NCBI GenBank assembly: GCA_001303885.1
Contig: LJUE01000011.1
Span: 1-21,845, forward strand
Direction of reading: 5' to 3'
From: Planctomycetes bacterium SM23_32
GTDB lineage: Bacteria; Planctomycetota; Brocadiia; SM23-32
Length of the DNA stretch: 21,845 nt
Shown one piece after another: positions 1 to 7,776 of the stretch. Every line of letters begins with the position of its first letter. Positions within the stretch are counted from its first letter, which is position 1. The position numbers and the translations under genes were made by a program. The notes beneath the pieces are model-generated. The model did not search any database. It was not told where the DNA came from and was given only the letters and a program-made list of their open reading frames with translations.

Positions 1-1
1 C

Positions 2-979
2 CGCCGATTCGGCAAGTACGTGCTGAAGCGCGTGCTCGGCCACGGTGACATGGGCACCGTGCACCTCGCCGAGGAGGAGCCCGGCCACAGGCAGGTGGCC
101 GTCAAGATACTGCCCGGCACGTTGGCCACCAACGGCGAGTACGCGCGCCGTTTCCTCACCGAAGCCCGCCTGGCCACCCAGCTCGACCATCCGAACATCG
201 TGGCCGTCTACGACTTCGGCCACGAGCGGGGCCACTACTACCTGGCGATGCAGTACGCCGAGGGCCAGAGTTGCCGCGCCAGGATCGCCATGGAGGGACG
301 GCTGCCCTGGCGAGAGGCCGTCGGCATCACCGTGCAGGTGGCGCGGGGGCTGAAGGCCGCCGCCGAGCAGGGGATCATCCACCGCGACATCAAGCCCGAG
401 AACCTGCTGATCGACGCCGACGGACGCGTGCGCATCACCGACCTGGGGCTGGCCAAGGAGATGGACGTCGTCGAGCCCCTGCCCAGCGACACCAGCCTCG
501 GCACGCCCGACTACATGAGCCCCGAGCAGGTGAGCAACTCCGAGGAGGTGGACTTCCGCACCGACATCTACGCCCTCGGCGCGAGCTTGTTCCACATGGT
601 CTGCGGCAAGGCGCCCTATACGGGCCGCAGCGCCTACGAGGTGATGGTCAAGCACGTCTCTGCCCCCCTGCCCTCGCCGCACAGGTACGTGCCCGACCTT
701 CCGATGCCCGTCTGCGACGTGATGCGCAAGATGATGGCTCGCGACCCGGAGGACCGCTATCAGAGCTACGACGCGCTGATCGCCGACCTGGAGGCCCTCC
801 TGGCCGACCAGCCGGTCTCCGCCCACCAGTTCAGCGACGAGAGCATGCTCAGCGTCAACGGCAGCAGCCGCAACGGCTTGACCGAGAGCGCGCAGCGCAG
901 GCTCTGGTGGGTGGCTCTGGCCGCCGTGCCGGTTGCGGCCGGCATTGCCGTGCTGGTCTACCTCCTGGCAGCCCACTGA
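2..979 (+). CDS. Ser/Thr protein kinase, PknB type, C-terminally membrane-anchored (5' partial)
   Basis: The gene starts outside the window. The frame is open from base 2, and the residues before the GTG at 20 (RRFGKY) already belong to the usual lead-in to a kinase glycine loop, so that GTG is not the true start. In order one sees the loop GHGDMG, the ATP-lysine motif AVKIL, the catalytic HRDIKPEN (380-403), DLG in place of DFG, a GTPDYMSPEQ activation segment, and the lobe-C motif DIYALGASL. This is a complete active-type kinase domain that would phosphorylate Ser/Thr on unknown targets. After a short linker, a single hydrophobic segment (about 905-970) ends only a few residues before the stop. 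The kinase is therefore cytoplasmic and tail-anchored, with no PASTA or other sensor domain outside. It lies 109 bp upstream of the thioredoxin gene, which has its own possible promoter, so shared function is not evident. Confidence 0.93.
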   Translation, partial: RRFGKYVLKRVLGHGDMGTVHLAEEEPGHRQVAVKILPGTLATNGEYARRFLTEARLATQLDHPNIVAVYDFGHERGHYYLAMQYAEGQSCRARIAMEGRLPWREAVGITVQVARGLKAAAEQGIIHRDIKPENLLIDADGRVRITDLGLAKEMDVVEPLPSDTSLGTPDYMSPEQVSNSEEVDFRTDIYALGASLFHMVCGKAPYTGRSAYEVMVKHVSAPLPSPHRYVPDLPMPVCDVMRKMMARDPEDRYQSYDALIADLEALLADQPVSAHQFSDESMLSVNGSSRNGLTESAQRRLWWVALAAVPVAAGIAVLVYLLAAH

Positions 980-991
980 ACCTCCCCGTCG

Positions 992-1021
992 TTCGACGGC
1001 CCGCCCCTGCTGCCCTATAAT
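992..1021 (+). promoter_or_regulatory. Possible sigma-70 promoter of the thioredoxin/CoA-disulfide reductase pair
   Basis: A perfect -10 hexamer TATAAT lies at 1016-1021. The best -35 candidate, TTCGAC at 992-997, is poor, with an 18-bp spacer. It sits inside a small hairpin (CCGTC-GTTC-GACGG) just after the kinase stop. The position, 68 bp before the thioredoxin ATG, is suitable. The -10 is convincing and the -35 is not. Confidence 0.45.
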
Positions 1022-1088
1022 GGACGGCATGCTCGGCCCGTGCCTCTCGCACGCGGCCTTCCTTCATTCAGCGATCGGGGGTGACGCC

Positions 1089-1659
1089 ATGACTCTTCGC
1101 ATAGCCCTGGCCGTCCTGGTGGGCGGCGGCATCGGCCTGGCCGTCGGCTCGCTCGGCAAGAGCGCGGGCGGGCAGTGCTTAGTCCTGTGCAACCCCTACG
1201 TCTCCACAGTCGTCGGCGTGCTTGTCGGCCTGATGCTGGCCCGAGCTCTGGAGCCGACCGACCTGACGCCCACCAGCAAGAACGTGCTCGTGATCGAGGG
1301 CCCGGACGCCCTCGAGGCGGCCGTGGCGGGGAGCGGCAAGGTGGCGCTGGTCGAGTTCTACACGGTCCGTTGCCCGGCCTGCCGCCGCCAGATGTCGGTG
1401 CTGGGCGAGGTGGCGGATGACTTCGTCGGCCGGGCCACCATCGCCGTGGCCAACGTGGGACACGTGCGGGAGGTGGCTCGCCGCCTCGACGTCAGCGGCG
1501 TGCCCACTTCCTTCGTTCATCTTCCACGACGGCGAGCCGGTGGAGAGACTGGAGGGCTTCCACGGCAAAGCGAAAGTGACCGAAGCCCTGGAGCGCCACC
1601 TGCAAGCGGCGGCCGAGCCGCCCGGACCCAAAGGAGAGCCGGAGGGGCAGCGTCCGTGA
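1089..1659 (+). CDS. Membrane-anchored thioredoxin-like protein, frameshifted near 1510-1518
   Basis: The start is ATG 1089, with GGGGGT about 7 bases upstream. The first ~55 residues contain two hydrophobic segments around GGQCLVLCNP, resembling small DUF6132-type membrane proteins. A thioredoxin fold follows, with active site CPAC (after EFYTVR) and the cis-Pro motif GVPT. Directly after VPTSF the fold leaves the frame. Its last strand and helix (FIFHDGEPVERLEGF... to EALERHL) are read in the next frame from about 1516 and end at TGA 1657-1659. Restoring VPT-SFIF-HDGE needs loss of 4 bases (or of 1, giving one extra residue). The restored stop overlaps the next gene's GTG as GTGA, as expected for translational coupling, so two separate genes are the original state. 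Role: thiol-disulfide exchange at the membrane, partner unknown. Without correction the frame runs straight into the next gene. An assembly indel is as likely as a true mutation. Confidence 0.75.
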
Positions 1660-3311
1660 GGCTCATCATCGTCGGCGGCGTGGCGGGTGGCATGTCGGCC
1701 GCTACGCGAGCGCGCCGGCTCGACGAGCACGCCGAGATCACCGTCTTCGAGAAGGGCGAGCACGTCTCGTTCGCCAACTGCAGCCTGCCCTACTTCATCG
1801 GCGGCACGATAGCCGACCGCGAGGAGCTGTTCGTGGCCACCCCCCAGAGGCTGCGAACGCGCTTCAACCTCGACCTGCGCATCCGCCACGAAGTGACACA
1901 CCTGGACCGCGACCGCAAGCAGGTGACGGTGCGCGACCTGAGCGGCGAACGGACCTACACCGAGGCATACGACAAGCTGGTGCTGGCGCCCGGCGCCGTG
2001 CCGATCCGCCCGCCGATACCCGGCATAGACGACCCGGCCGTCTATCCCTTGCGCGACATCCAGGACATGGACCGCATTGACCGGGCCGCCGATGAAGCGG
2101 CCGGCGGGCGGGCCGTTGTGATCGGCGGCGGCTTCATCGGGCTCGAAGTGGCCGAGGCCCTCGTAGCGCGCGGCCTCCAGGTCGCCCTCGCCGAGATGTT
2201 CCCGCAGGTGATGGCGGCCGCGCTCGACCCGGAGATGGCCGCCCCCGTCCACCGGGAACTGCGAGGCAAAGGCGTGGAGCTGCACCTGGCGAACGCTGCC
2301 ACGGCCATCGAGCGATCCGCAGACGAGCTGACCGTCCTGCTTAAGGACGGCACGGCGCTCCCCTGCGCGTTCGCCGTGCTCGGGGTCGGCGTGAGGCCCA
2401 ACACGAGGCTGGCCGAGCAAGCGGGCCTCGAGATAGGCGAGACCGGCGGCATCAGGGTGGACGAGCACCTGCGCACCTCGGACCCGGATATCTACGCCGT
2501 CGGCGACGCCATCCAGGTAACCGACTACGTGACCGGCCGGCCGACCCGCATGCCCCTGGCCGGGCCCGCCAACCGGCAGGGACGCATAGCGGCCGATAAC
2601 GTCTGCGGCCTCGACAGCACGTTCCGCGGCGTGCAGGGCACGGCCATCGTGAAGGTCTTCGATCTGGCCGTCGCCAACACCGGCCCCAACGAGAAGACGC
2701 TGCGCGAGCTGGGCGTGCCCTGCGAGAAGATCTACATCTACCCCGCCAACCACGCCGGCTACTACCCCGGCGCCCAGACCATGATGCTCAAGCTCATCTT
2801 CTCTGCCGAGGACGGGCGCGTGCTCGGGGCGCAGATCGTCGGCGGAGAAGGGGTGGACAAGCGCATTGACGTGCTCTCGACGGCCATTCAGGCGCGCATG
2901 ACGGTCTACGACCTGGAGGAGTCCGAGCTGGCCTACGCCCCGCCGTACGGCGCCGCCAAAGACCCGGTTAACATGGCGGGGTTCGCGGCGGCCAACTGCC
3001 TGCGCGGACACGTCAACATCCTGCACGCCGACGATATCCCGCCCGATGCCGTGGTCGTGGACGTGCGCACGCCGGGCGAGTTCAAACGCGGCCACGTGCC
3101 CGGGGCGCTCAACCTGCCGCTCGACGAGCTGCGCGAGCGGCTGGACGCAGTGCCACGCGACGGGCCGCTGGTGCTCATCTGCTGGGTCGGCGTGCGGTCC
3201 TACATCGCCTCCCGCATCCTGGTGCAGAAGGGCTTCGATGCGGTCAACGTCTCCGGCGGCTATCGCACCTATCGCCAGTTCTACCCAGCTCTGGCCGACG
3301 CGCGGGACTGA
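1656..3311 (+). CDS. cdr: CoA-disulfide reductase / NAD(P)H-dependent flavoprotein with C-terminal rhodanese domain
   Basis: The start is GTG 1656, overlapping the upstream stop (GTGA), with GGAGGGG about 9 bases before it. The 551-residue product has an N-terminal FAD-binding motif (IIVGGVAGGMSAA) and the single redox cysteine Cys42 in the motif FANCSLPYFIGG of the CoA-disulfide reductase/NADH oxidase/polysulfide reductase family. A second Rossmann motif (VIGGGFIGLEVAEAL) binds the pyridine nucleotide, followed by the FAD motif YAVGDA and the dimerisation domain. From about residue 450 a rhodanese domain follows, with active-site Cys509 in LICWVGVRSYIASRIL. This is the known CoADR-RHD fusion, which reduces CoA disulfide, CoA persulfide or polysulfide. 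Coupling to a thioredoxin suggests a thiol or sulfane-sulfur redox unit. The upstream frame is open through the broken thioredoxin, so a gene finder may report one false fusion starting at 1089 or 933. Confidence 0.9.
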   Translation: MRLIIVGGVAGGMSAATRARRLDEHAEITVFEKGEHVSFANCSLPYFIGGTIADREELFVATPQRLRTRFNLDLRIRHEVTHLDRDRKQVTVRDLSGERTYTEAYDKLVLAPGAVPIRPPIPGIDDPAVYPLRDIQDMDRIDRAADEAAGGRAVVIGGGFIGLEVAEALVARGLQVALAEMFPQVMAAALDPEMAAPVHRELRGKGVELHLANAATAIERSADELTVLLKDGTALPCAFAVLGVGVRPNTRLAEQAGLEIGETGGIRVDEHLRTSDPDIYAVGDAIQVTDYVTGRPTRMPLAGPANRQGRIAADNVCGLDSTFRGVQGTAIVKVFDLAVANTGPNEKTLRELGVPCEKIYIYPANHAGYYPGAQTMMLKLIFSAEDGRVLGAQIVGGEGVDKRIDVLSTAIQARMTVYDLEESELAYAPPYGAAKDPVNMAGFAAANCLRGHVNILHADDIPPDAVVVDVRTPGEFKRGHVPGALNLPLDELRERLDAVPRDGPLVLICWVGVRSYIASRILVQKGFDAVNVSGGYRTYRQFYPALADARD

Positions 3312-3317
3312 AGCGCC

Positions 3318-3346
3318 TTTACAGGCCGCGCGGGGCCGGCTATACT
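3318..3346 (+). promoter_or_regulatory. Sigma-70-type promoter upstream of the deaminase-like gene
   Basis: TTTACA (3318-3323) and TATACT (3341-3346) are separated by exactly 17 bp. They lie in the 62-bp gap after the CoA-disulfide reductase stop, so the next gene can be transcribed on its own. The ribosome site GGGAGG follows at 3362-3367. Confidence 0.65.
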
Positions 3347-3373
3347 CGCGCCCCTTCGACCGGGAGGCGAGGC

Positions 3374-4163
3374 GTGGCGGAGCAGGCTTTCGAGAAGGTC
3401 TCGGTTGAGCGCAAGGTCTACGCCACCGAAGAGGCGATGGGCCGGGCCGCTGCCCGCGACGTGGGCGACCTGCTGCGCCGGGTAACGACCGACGAGGGCC
3501 GGCCCGTGCTGGCCAACTTCGCCGCCGCCCCCTCCCAGGACGCGTTCCTGGCCGCGCTCTGCGAGCAGCCCGGCGTTGACTGGACACGGGTGGAGGCCGT
3601 CCACCTGGACGAGTACTTCGACCTGCCGCGCGGCCACCCCAACACCTTCGAGGCCTACCTGCGGGAGCACCTGTTCGGCCGCGTGCCCATCCCCGAGGCC
3701 AACGTCCACTTCGTCAAGGACGACCAGGCCGACACCCCGGAAGAGACGGCCCGGGCTCTACGTGGCCTGCATCGGCATCGGGGTGAACGGGCATGTCGCC
3801 TTCAACGAGCCGCACGTGGACAAGCGCGCGCCGCGCTTCGTCATTCCCGTGGAGATAGACGAGGTCTCCGTCCGGCAGCAGTACGACGACTACAAGGCCC
3901 ACCCGGACCCGGCGGCGCGGTACGCGCGCCCCGCCGACGTCCCGCGGCGGGCGCTGACGGTGAGCTGCGCGGGCATACTGGCGGCCGACCGCATCTTCTG
4001 CATCGTGCCGGGCGCCCACAAGGCGCCGGCGGTGCGGGCCATGTGGGACGGCCCGGTCACCGACGAGCTGCCGGCCTCCCTATTGCGCCTGCACCCGCAC
4101 ACGACGCTCTACCTGGACGCCGCCTCGGCCTCCCTGCTGGAGCGCCCGCCCCGCCTCACCTGA
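3374..4163 (+). CDS. nagB: Glucosamine-6-phosphate deaminase-like (NagB family) gene, broken by a frameshift near 3750
   Basis: The start is GTG 3374, with GGGAGG 6 bases upstream. The first frame (to about 3751, ~126 residues) carries VHLDEYFDLP with the family's catalytic Asp (about residue 79) and HPNTFEAYL. The second frame (from about 3753 to TGA 4163) carries GIGVNGHVAFNEP, with the His/Glu pair of the active site, the lysine motif GAHKAPAV, and PASLLRLHPHTTLYLD. Both halves are intact NagB halves. They meet at EETAR|GLYVACIGIG, where E. coli NagB, as I recall it, has about nine more helix residues. A deletion of 3n+2 bases explains both the gap and the frame change. The intact enzyme would convert glucosamine-6-P to fructose-6-P and ammonia. 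As written, the first frame runs on uselessly to 4225. This may be a pseudogene or an assembly error. A 6-phosphogluconolactonase is less likely given DEY and NGHVAFNEP. Confidence 0.8.
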
Positions 4164-4185
4164 GCAGGCCCGGCCATCCCATCCC

Positions 4186-5229
4186 TCAACTGGTGAGCGG
4201 CGGGATGTCGGGGCGGACCACCTGAGCCGTCTCGGCCGAGCGCAGGGCGGCGTCGAAGACGGCCATGCAGCGCCGCACCTCCTCCAGCTTCACGGCCGGC
4301 TCGGCCCGTCCGGCCAGCGCATCGGCCACGTTCTCGTAGAAGCACCGCCACCGGCCCGGCACGGTCGGCACGACGCGCTCCCCCTCGCGGGTCCTGAGCC
4401 GTCCGTAGTTCCCCGCCGGCTCCACGGCGGCGTCTATGTCCCCCGCCTTCATGGCCTCCTCCTGGGGGTCGAGGCCGTGCTTCATGAACGCGCCCCCGGT
4501 GCCGAACGCGTGGATGCGCGGCTTGGGGATGGCGTGCATGCCGCCGGCGTCCACGACGGCCGTCGTCCCCCCTGCGAAGCCGACGACAACCATGGCGTGG
4601 CTCTCCACGTCGTGCTCGGGGTAGTCGTGGTGCATGCGGCAGTAGACGGATTCGACCGCCTGCGGGAAGATGAGCATGACCTGGTCGAGCATGTGGGCGC
4701 CGAGGTCGAAGAGCCGCCCGCCGCCCATGTCCTTGCGCCCGCGCCAGCCGCGCGGGGGGCCGAACACCTGCCACGCCATCTCCAGCCAGCGCAGCTCGCC
4801 CAGCTCGCCCTCCTCCAGCAGGCTGCGCAGCGTCAGGTAGTCGCCGTCCCAGCGGCGGTTGTGGAACACGGTGAGCAGCCGGTCGTTGCGCCGGGCCGCC
4901 TCGATCATGCGGTCGCATTCCTCCAGGGAGGTGCACATGATCTTGTCGGTGACCACGTGCTTGCCGGCGTCCAGGGCGCGGACGGCCTGATCGGCGTGGA
5001 CGCTGTGGGGCGTGGCGAGCACGACCAGGTCAACGTCGGGGTCCTCGATCACCTGCCCGAAGCTCTCGTAGGCGCGGCAGCCGCGCTCGCGGACGATGCG
5101 CTCGCGCGTCGCGGCGCTGCGCGAGCAGACGCCGTGGAGCACAAGGCCGGTGTCGAGCCGGATGAGGTAGCTGTGGAAGCTGCGGCCGGCGAATCCATAG
5201 CCGATCACCACGGCGCGCGGTTCGGACAA
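4186..5229 (-). CDS. Gfo/Idh/MocA family NAD(P)-dependent oxidoreductase
   Basis: The start is TTG 5229, with GGGAGG about 8 bases upstream. The product is 347 residues, normal for the family. The N-terminal Rossmann motif GYGFAGRSFH is followed by LVVLATPHSVHADQAVRALDAGKHVVTDK, in which DK replaces the usual EKP. The C-terminal alpha/beta domain includes HNRRWDGDYLTLRSLL and GGGRLFDLGAHMLDQV, whose conserved Asp and His positions line the substrate pocket. These enzymes oxidise or reduce sugars, inositols or sugar derivatives; the substrate cannot be read from sequence. The gene starts 19 bp after the GH9 stop and is probably the last gene of that transcript. It converges on the broken deaminase with 22 bp between the stops, and no clear terminator is visible there. 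Confidence 0.9.
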   Translation of the reverse strand: MSEPRAVVIGYGFAGRSFHSYLIRLDTGLVLHGVCSRSAATRERIVRERGCRAYESFGQVIEDPDVDLVVLATPHSVHADQAVRALDAGKHVVTDKIMCTSLEECDRMIEAARRNDRLLTVFHNRRWDGDYLTLRSLLEEGELGELRWLEMAWQVFGPPRGWRGRKDMGGGRLFDLGAHMLDQVMLIFPQAVESVYCRMHHDYPEHDVESHAMVVVGFAGGTTAVVDAGGMHAIPKPRIHAFGTGGAFMKHGLDPQEEAMKAGDIDAAVEPAGNYGRLRTREGERVVPTVPGRWRCFYENVADALAGRAEPAVKLEEVRRCMAVFDAALRSAETAQVVRPDIPPLTS

Positions 5230-5248
5230 GGTCGCGCCTCCCGGAGTC

Positions 5249-7678
5249 TCAGTAGCCGAAGGACTTCATGGCGTTGACGGCGAAGATGTACTGCGCCGCC
5301 GTGTAGATGCAGGCCTCGTTGTGGCCGTAGTTGCCCTTCTCGTCCGCGTACATGACGACGCCCGCCTGCCAGGCTCCCCCCATCCCCGGCACGACGGCGC
5401 CCGGGATGCTGGCCGGCTCGTAGCCGAACAGCGCATGCAGGTGGCCGCTGAAGAGGTGCTGCGGCTCGGGCAGGCCCAGCCCGCACACGAAGGCCGTGTC
5501 GCACGTGGGGTGCAGGCCGAAGAGCCAGAGCATGTTGCGCTGGACCAGCTCGGGCGGCAGCAGGTCGGGCGCGACGCGCGTGAGCCAGTAGGCGTCAAAG
5601 GCGCGGGAAGTGCTCGTCATGCTGTTGCCCCACTGCCCGAAGTGCCACCAGTTGAAGGGCCAGGGGCGCTGCCCGGTCCGCTCCGCCTTGACGCCGGCCG
5701 CGCGCCGGCAGGCCTCCATCACTATGCCCCTCGCCTCGCCGTCGGGCAGGTGCGGATATATGCGCGCCAGGAACGGCGCCGAGAGCCAGAAGCCCCCGGG
5801 GCCCGTGTCGCGCGGCAGCGGCCAGTCAAACGTCAGCTCGCGCAGGGAACCGGCCAGCTCCTGGACCACGGCCAGGTACTGCTGCTCGCCGGTGGCGAAG
5901 TAGAGCTCGACGGCCGCTGCAATGGCCATGGCGTCGTCCTCCTTCCCGTGGGGCGGGCCGGAGGCGTAGCCGCCGCTGCGGTAGACGGGCGCGTGGGTGC
6001 GGAAGTAGGCGAAGGACTTCCGCGCCGCCTCCAGGCAGCGGTCCGCCAGCTCGGGGCGGGCCCCTTTGAGGGCGCGGCTCGCCGCCGCCAGCGCGATGGC
6101 GTGCGCAAGCTGCCCGTCGGCGTGGTAGTCCACGTAGAGCTGCCGCTCGTCTCCCGTGCCGGGCCGGCCGTCTTGTATCTTGCCGAGCTCGCCGCTCCGC
6201 CCGGGTTCATTGGCACAGACGCCGTTGTAGACGCGGCCGTCCTCCTGCTGCATGCTGAGCAGCCAGAGGGCGCCCCACTCGACCTGCTGGAGGATGTCGG
6301 GCACGCCGTCTGGCCGGCCCGCCGCGAACGTCGCCGCCGCCACGTCAAGCGTCGCCACGTCCCGCTCGATGCCGAACTCCTCGTAGGCCAGCGCCAGCGT
6401 CCAGGTCGTGAACGCGTTGGCGTGGACGTTGACGTCGTAGTCGCCGGCGTCGTGCCAGCCGCCCAGGGCGCAGGCGACCTGCTCGCCCGCCTCATACGGC
6501 GTGCCCTCCGCCTCGTAGGAGACGAAGCCGTCCGGCCCGCGGAAGTGGGCCGCCACGCGCGCCGCGTCGTCCATGTGGCACGGCGGATGGCCGGTGATGC
6601 CCTCGCCCAGCTCCACGTTCGCGTGGCACATCTGGAACGGGATGAAGTCATCAAGCGTCGGCTGCCAGAGCGCGTCGGTGAAGACGTTATCCATGATGGG
6701 GAAGTAGCCCGTCGCGCCGCCGTCCCACACCACCCGGTAGCGGCCCGGCACGATCACGTCGGAGAAGTCGAACTCCGCGTAGCTGCCCTGCATGTAGTCG
6801 AGCACCTGCGTCGGTCCGAACCGGCCCTGCTTGACCACGTTGCCGTCCGTGTCCTCCAGGCGCGCCTGGTCAGCAGGTCGAGGGCCGTACTTGGACCATT
6901 CGAGCACGGCGAACTTCTCGCCCCTCAGCGGGTAGCCGATGTGCGACCACCGCACCGCCACGTGCTGCTCGGCCCCGGGAAACTCCGGCAGCGTGATGAA
7001 CACGTCCCTGGTCTGTGCTTCGCCGGTCGGCACGCCGACGCCGACGATGAAGTACGGCGCCTGGAAGCGGCGATGGTCGTCAATGCTCAGCCCCTCTGCG
7101 CACTCGAACGTGACGTCAAGCTCCGGCCGGCCGAGGTGGCACTCGAGCCGGCGCGCCCCGGCGGCGAACTCATTGTCCGGCGAGTACTCGGCCGGCCAGG
7201 TCAGCGCCTGTCCGTCGGCGCGGTACTGCGCCCCGGCGTAGCGGCTGACGGGCAGGGGCATCTGGAGGCCGCCCCAGACGCCCTCGGGCCAGGGGCCCGC
7301 GCGGCGGACGCGGATGCGGATGCGCTCCCCGGCAGGCGCGGCCGTCAGCTCGAAGGCCACGTCGTGTCCGCGCACCTTGCCGCTGACGGTGACGCCGCCG
7401 GACCCGCGCGTGGCCTGCTTCTCGGCCAGGTCGCGCGGCCTGGTGTAGCCGTTCAGCCCGCAGAAGACGCCCATCTCGCGGATGAGGGGACGCCTCTGGT
7501 AGAGGAGGTGCAGCATGCACTCGTTGTCGCCGCACAGCAGGTACGGCCCCTGGTGGATGACGCCGTTGCCGTCCGCCTGCGGTGGCTCGGCGGCGGCCGC
7601 GGACGCGCACGCGACCAGCATAGCGGCAGAGGTCAGGACGGCGCGGCAGACGACGGTCGGCAGGGCGTGGTGCGTCAT
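5249..7678 (-). CDS. Glycoside hydrolase family 9 (endoglucanase-type), exported, with Ig-like N-domain
   Basis: ATG 7678 is preferred: AAGGAAG lies about 7 bases upstream and a signal peptide follows. The open frame extends to 7975, but that extension overlaps the upstream gene. The product is 809 residues. The signal segment (1-30) ends in alanines suitable for signal peptidase I, but also contains LVAC (residues 21-24), a fair lipobox. Residues ~35-240 form an uncharacterised, probably beta-rich region. Residues ~245-340 resemble the CelD_N Ig-like domain. The GH9 catalytic domain follows, with GGWHDAGDYD (about residue 408; catalytic Asp pair), the late LFGLHPTCDTAFVCGLG and SGHLHALFG region, and YGHNEACIYTAAQYIFAV at the C-terminus with the acid Glu (about residue 787). 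It is expected to cut beta-1,4-linked glucans or similar polymers outside the cytoplasm. No carbohydrate-binding module or dockerin is seen. Confidence 0.9.
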   Translation of the reverse strand: MTHHALPTVVCRAVLTSAAMLVACASAAAAEPPQADGNGVIHQGPYLLCGDNECMLHLLYQRRPLIREMGVFCGLNGYTRPRDLAEKQATRGSGGVTVSGKVRGHDVAFELTAAPAGERIRIRVRRAGPWPEGVWGGLQMPLPVSRYAGAQYRADGQALTWPAEYSPDNEFAAGARRLECHLGRPELDVTFECAEGLSIDDHRRFQAPYFIVGVGVPTGEAQTRDVFITLPEFPGAEQHVAVRWSHIGYPLRGEKFAVLEWSKYGPRPADQARLEDTDGNVVKQGRFGPTQVLDYMQGSYAEFDFSDVIVPGRYRVVWDGGATGYFPIMDNVFTDALWQPTLDDFIPFQMCHANVELGEGITGHPPCHMDDAARVAAHFRGPDGFVSYEAEGTPYEAGEQVACALGGWHDAGDYDVNVHANAFTTWTLALAYEEFGIERDVATLDVAAATFAAGRPDGVPDILQQVEWGALWLLSMQQEDGRVYNGVCANEPGRSGELGKIQDGRPGTGDERQLYVDYHADGQLAHAIALAAASRALKGARPELADRCLEAARKSFAYFRTHAPVYRSGGYASGPPHGKEDDAMAIAAAVELYFATGEQQYLAVVQELAGSLRELTFDWPLPRDTGPGGFWLSAPFLARIYPHLPDGEARGIVMEACRRAAGVKAERTGQRPWPFNWWHFGQWGNSMTSTSRAFDAYWLTRVAPDLLPPELVQRNMLWLFGLHPTCDTAFVCGLGLPEPQHLFSGHLHALFGYEPASIPGAVVPGMGGAWQAGVVMYADEKGNYGHNEACIYTAAQYIFAVNAMKSFGY

Positions 7679-7776
7679 GGCGGACTTCCTTCCCGCAGTG
7701 CAGTTCCCCGTCCCGTCACGCGCGGGGCGGGCCGTCAGTGTAGCAGAAGCAGCCCCGGGCCGCAGGGCAAGCGCCC
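7679..7776. other. Intergenic gap between the SecD-like gene and the GH9 gene
   Basis: This 98-bp gap holds the GH9 ribosome site. On the minus strand there is a TACACT -10-like hexamer near 7737-7742 without a convincing -35. I see no T-rich terminator. Read-through from lptB, a weak internal promoter, or both are possible. Confidence 0.3.

Noticed and set aside
933..3311. A single thioredoxin-CoA-disulfide reductase fusion protein
   Set aside because: The frame joins only because of the thioredoxin frameshift. The true thioredoxin end is in another frame with a GTGA stop/start overlap and a ribosome site at the reductase start.
1179..3587. An 802-codon - frame opposite the thioredoxin/CoA-disulfide reductase genes
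   Set aside because: No domain is seen; it mirrors the codon pattern of the real genes on the + strand.
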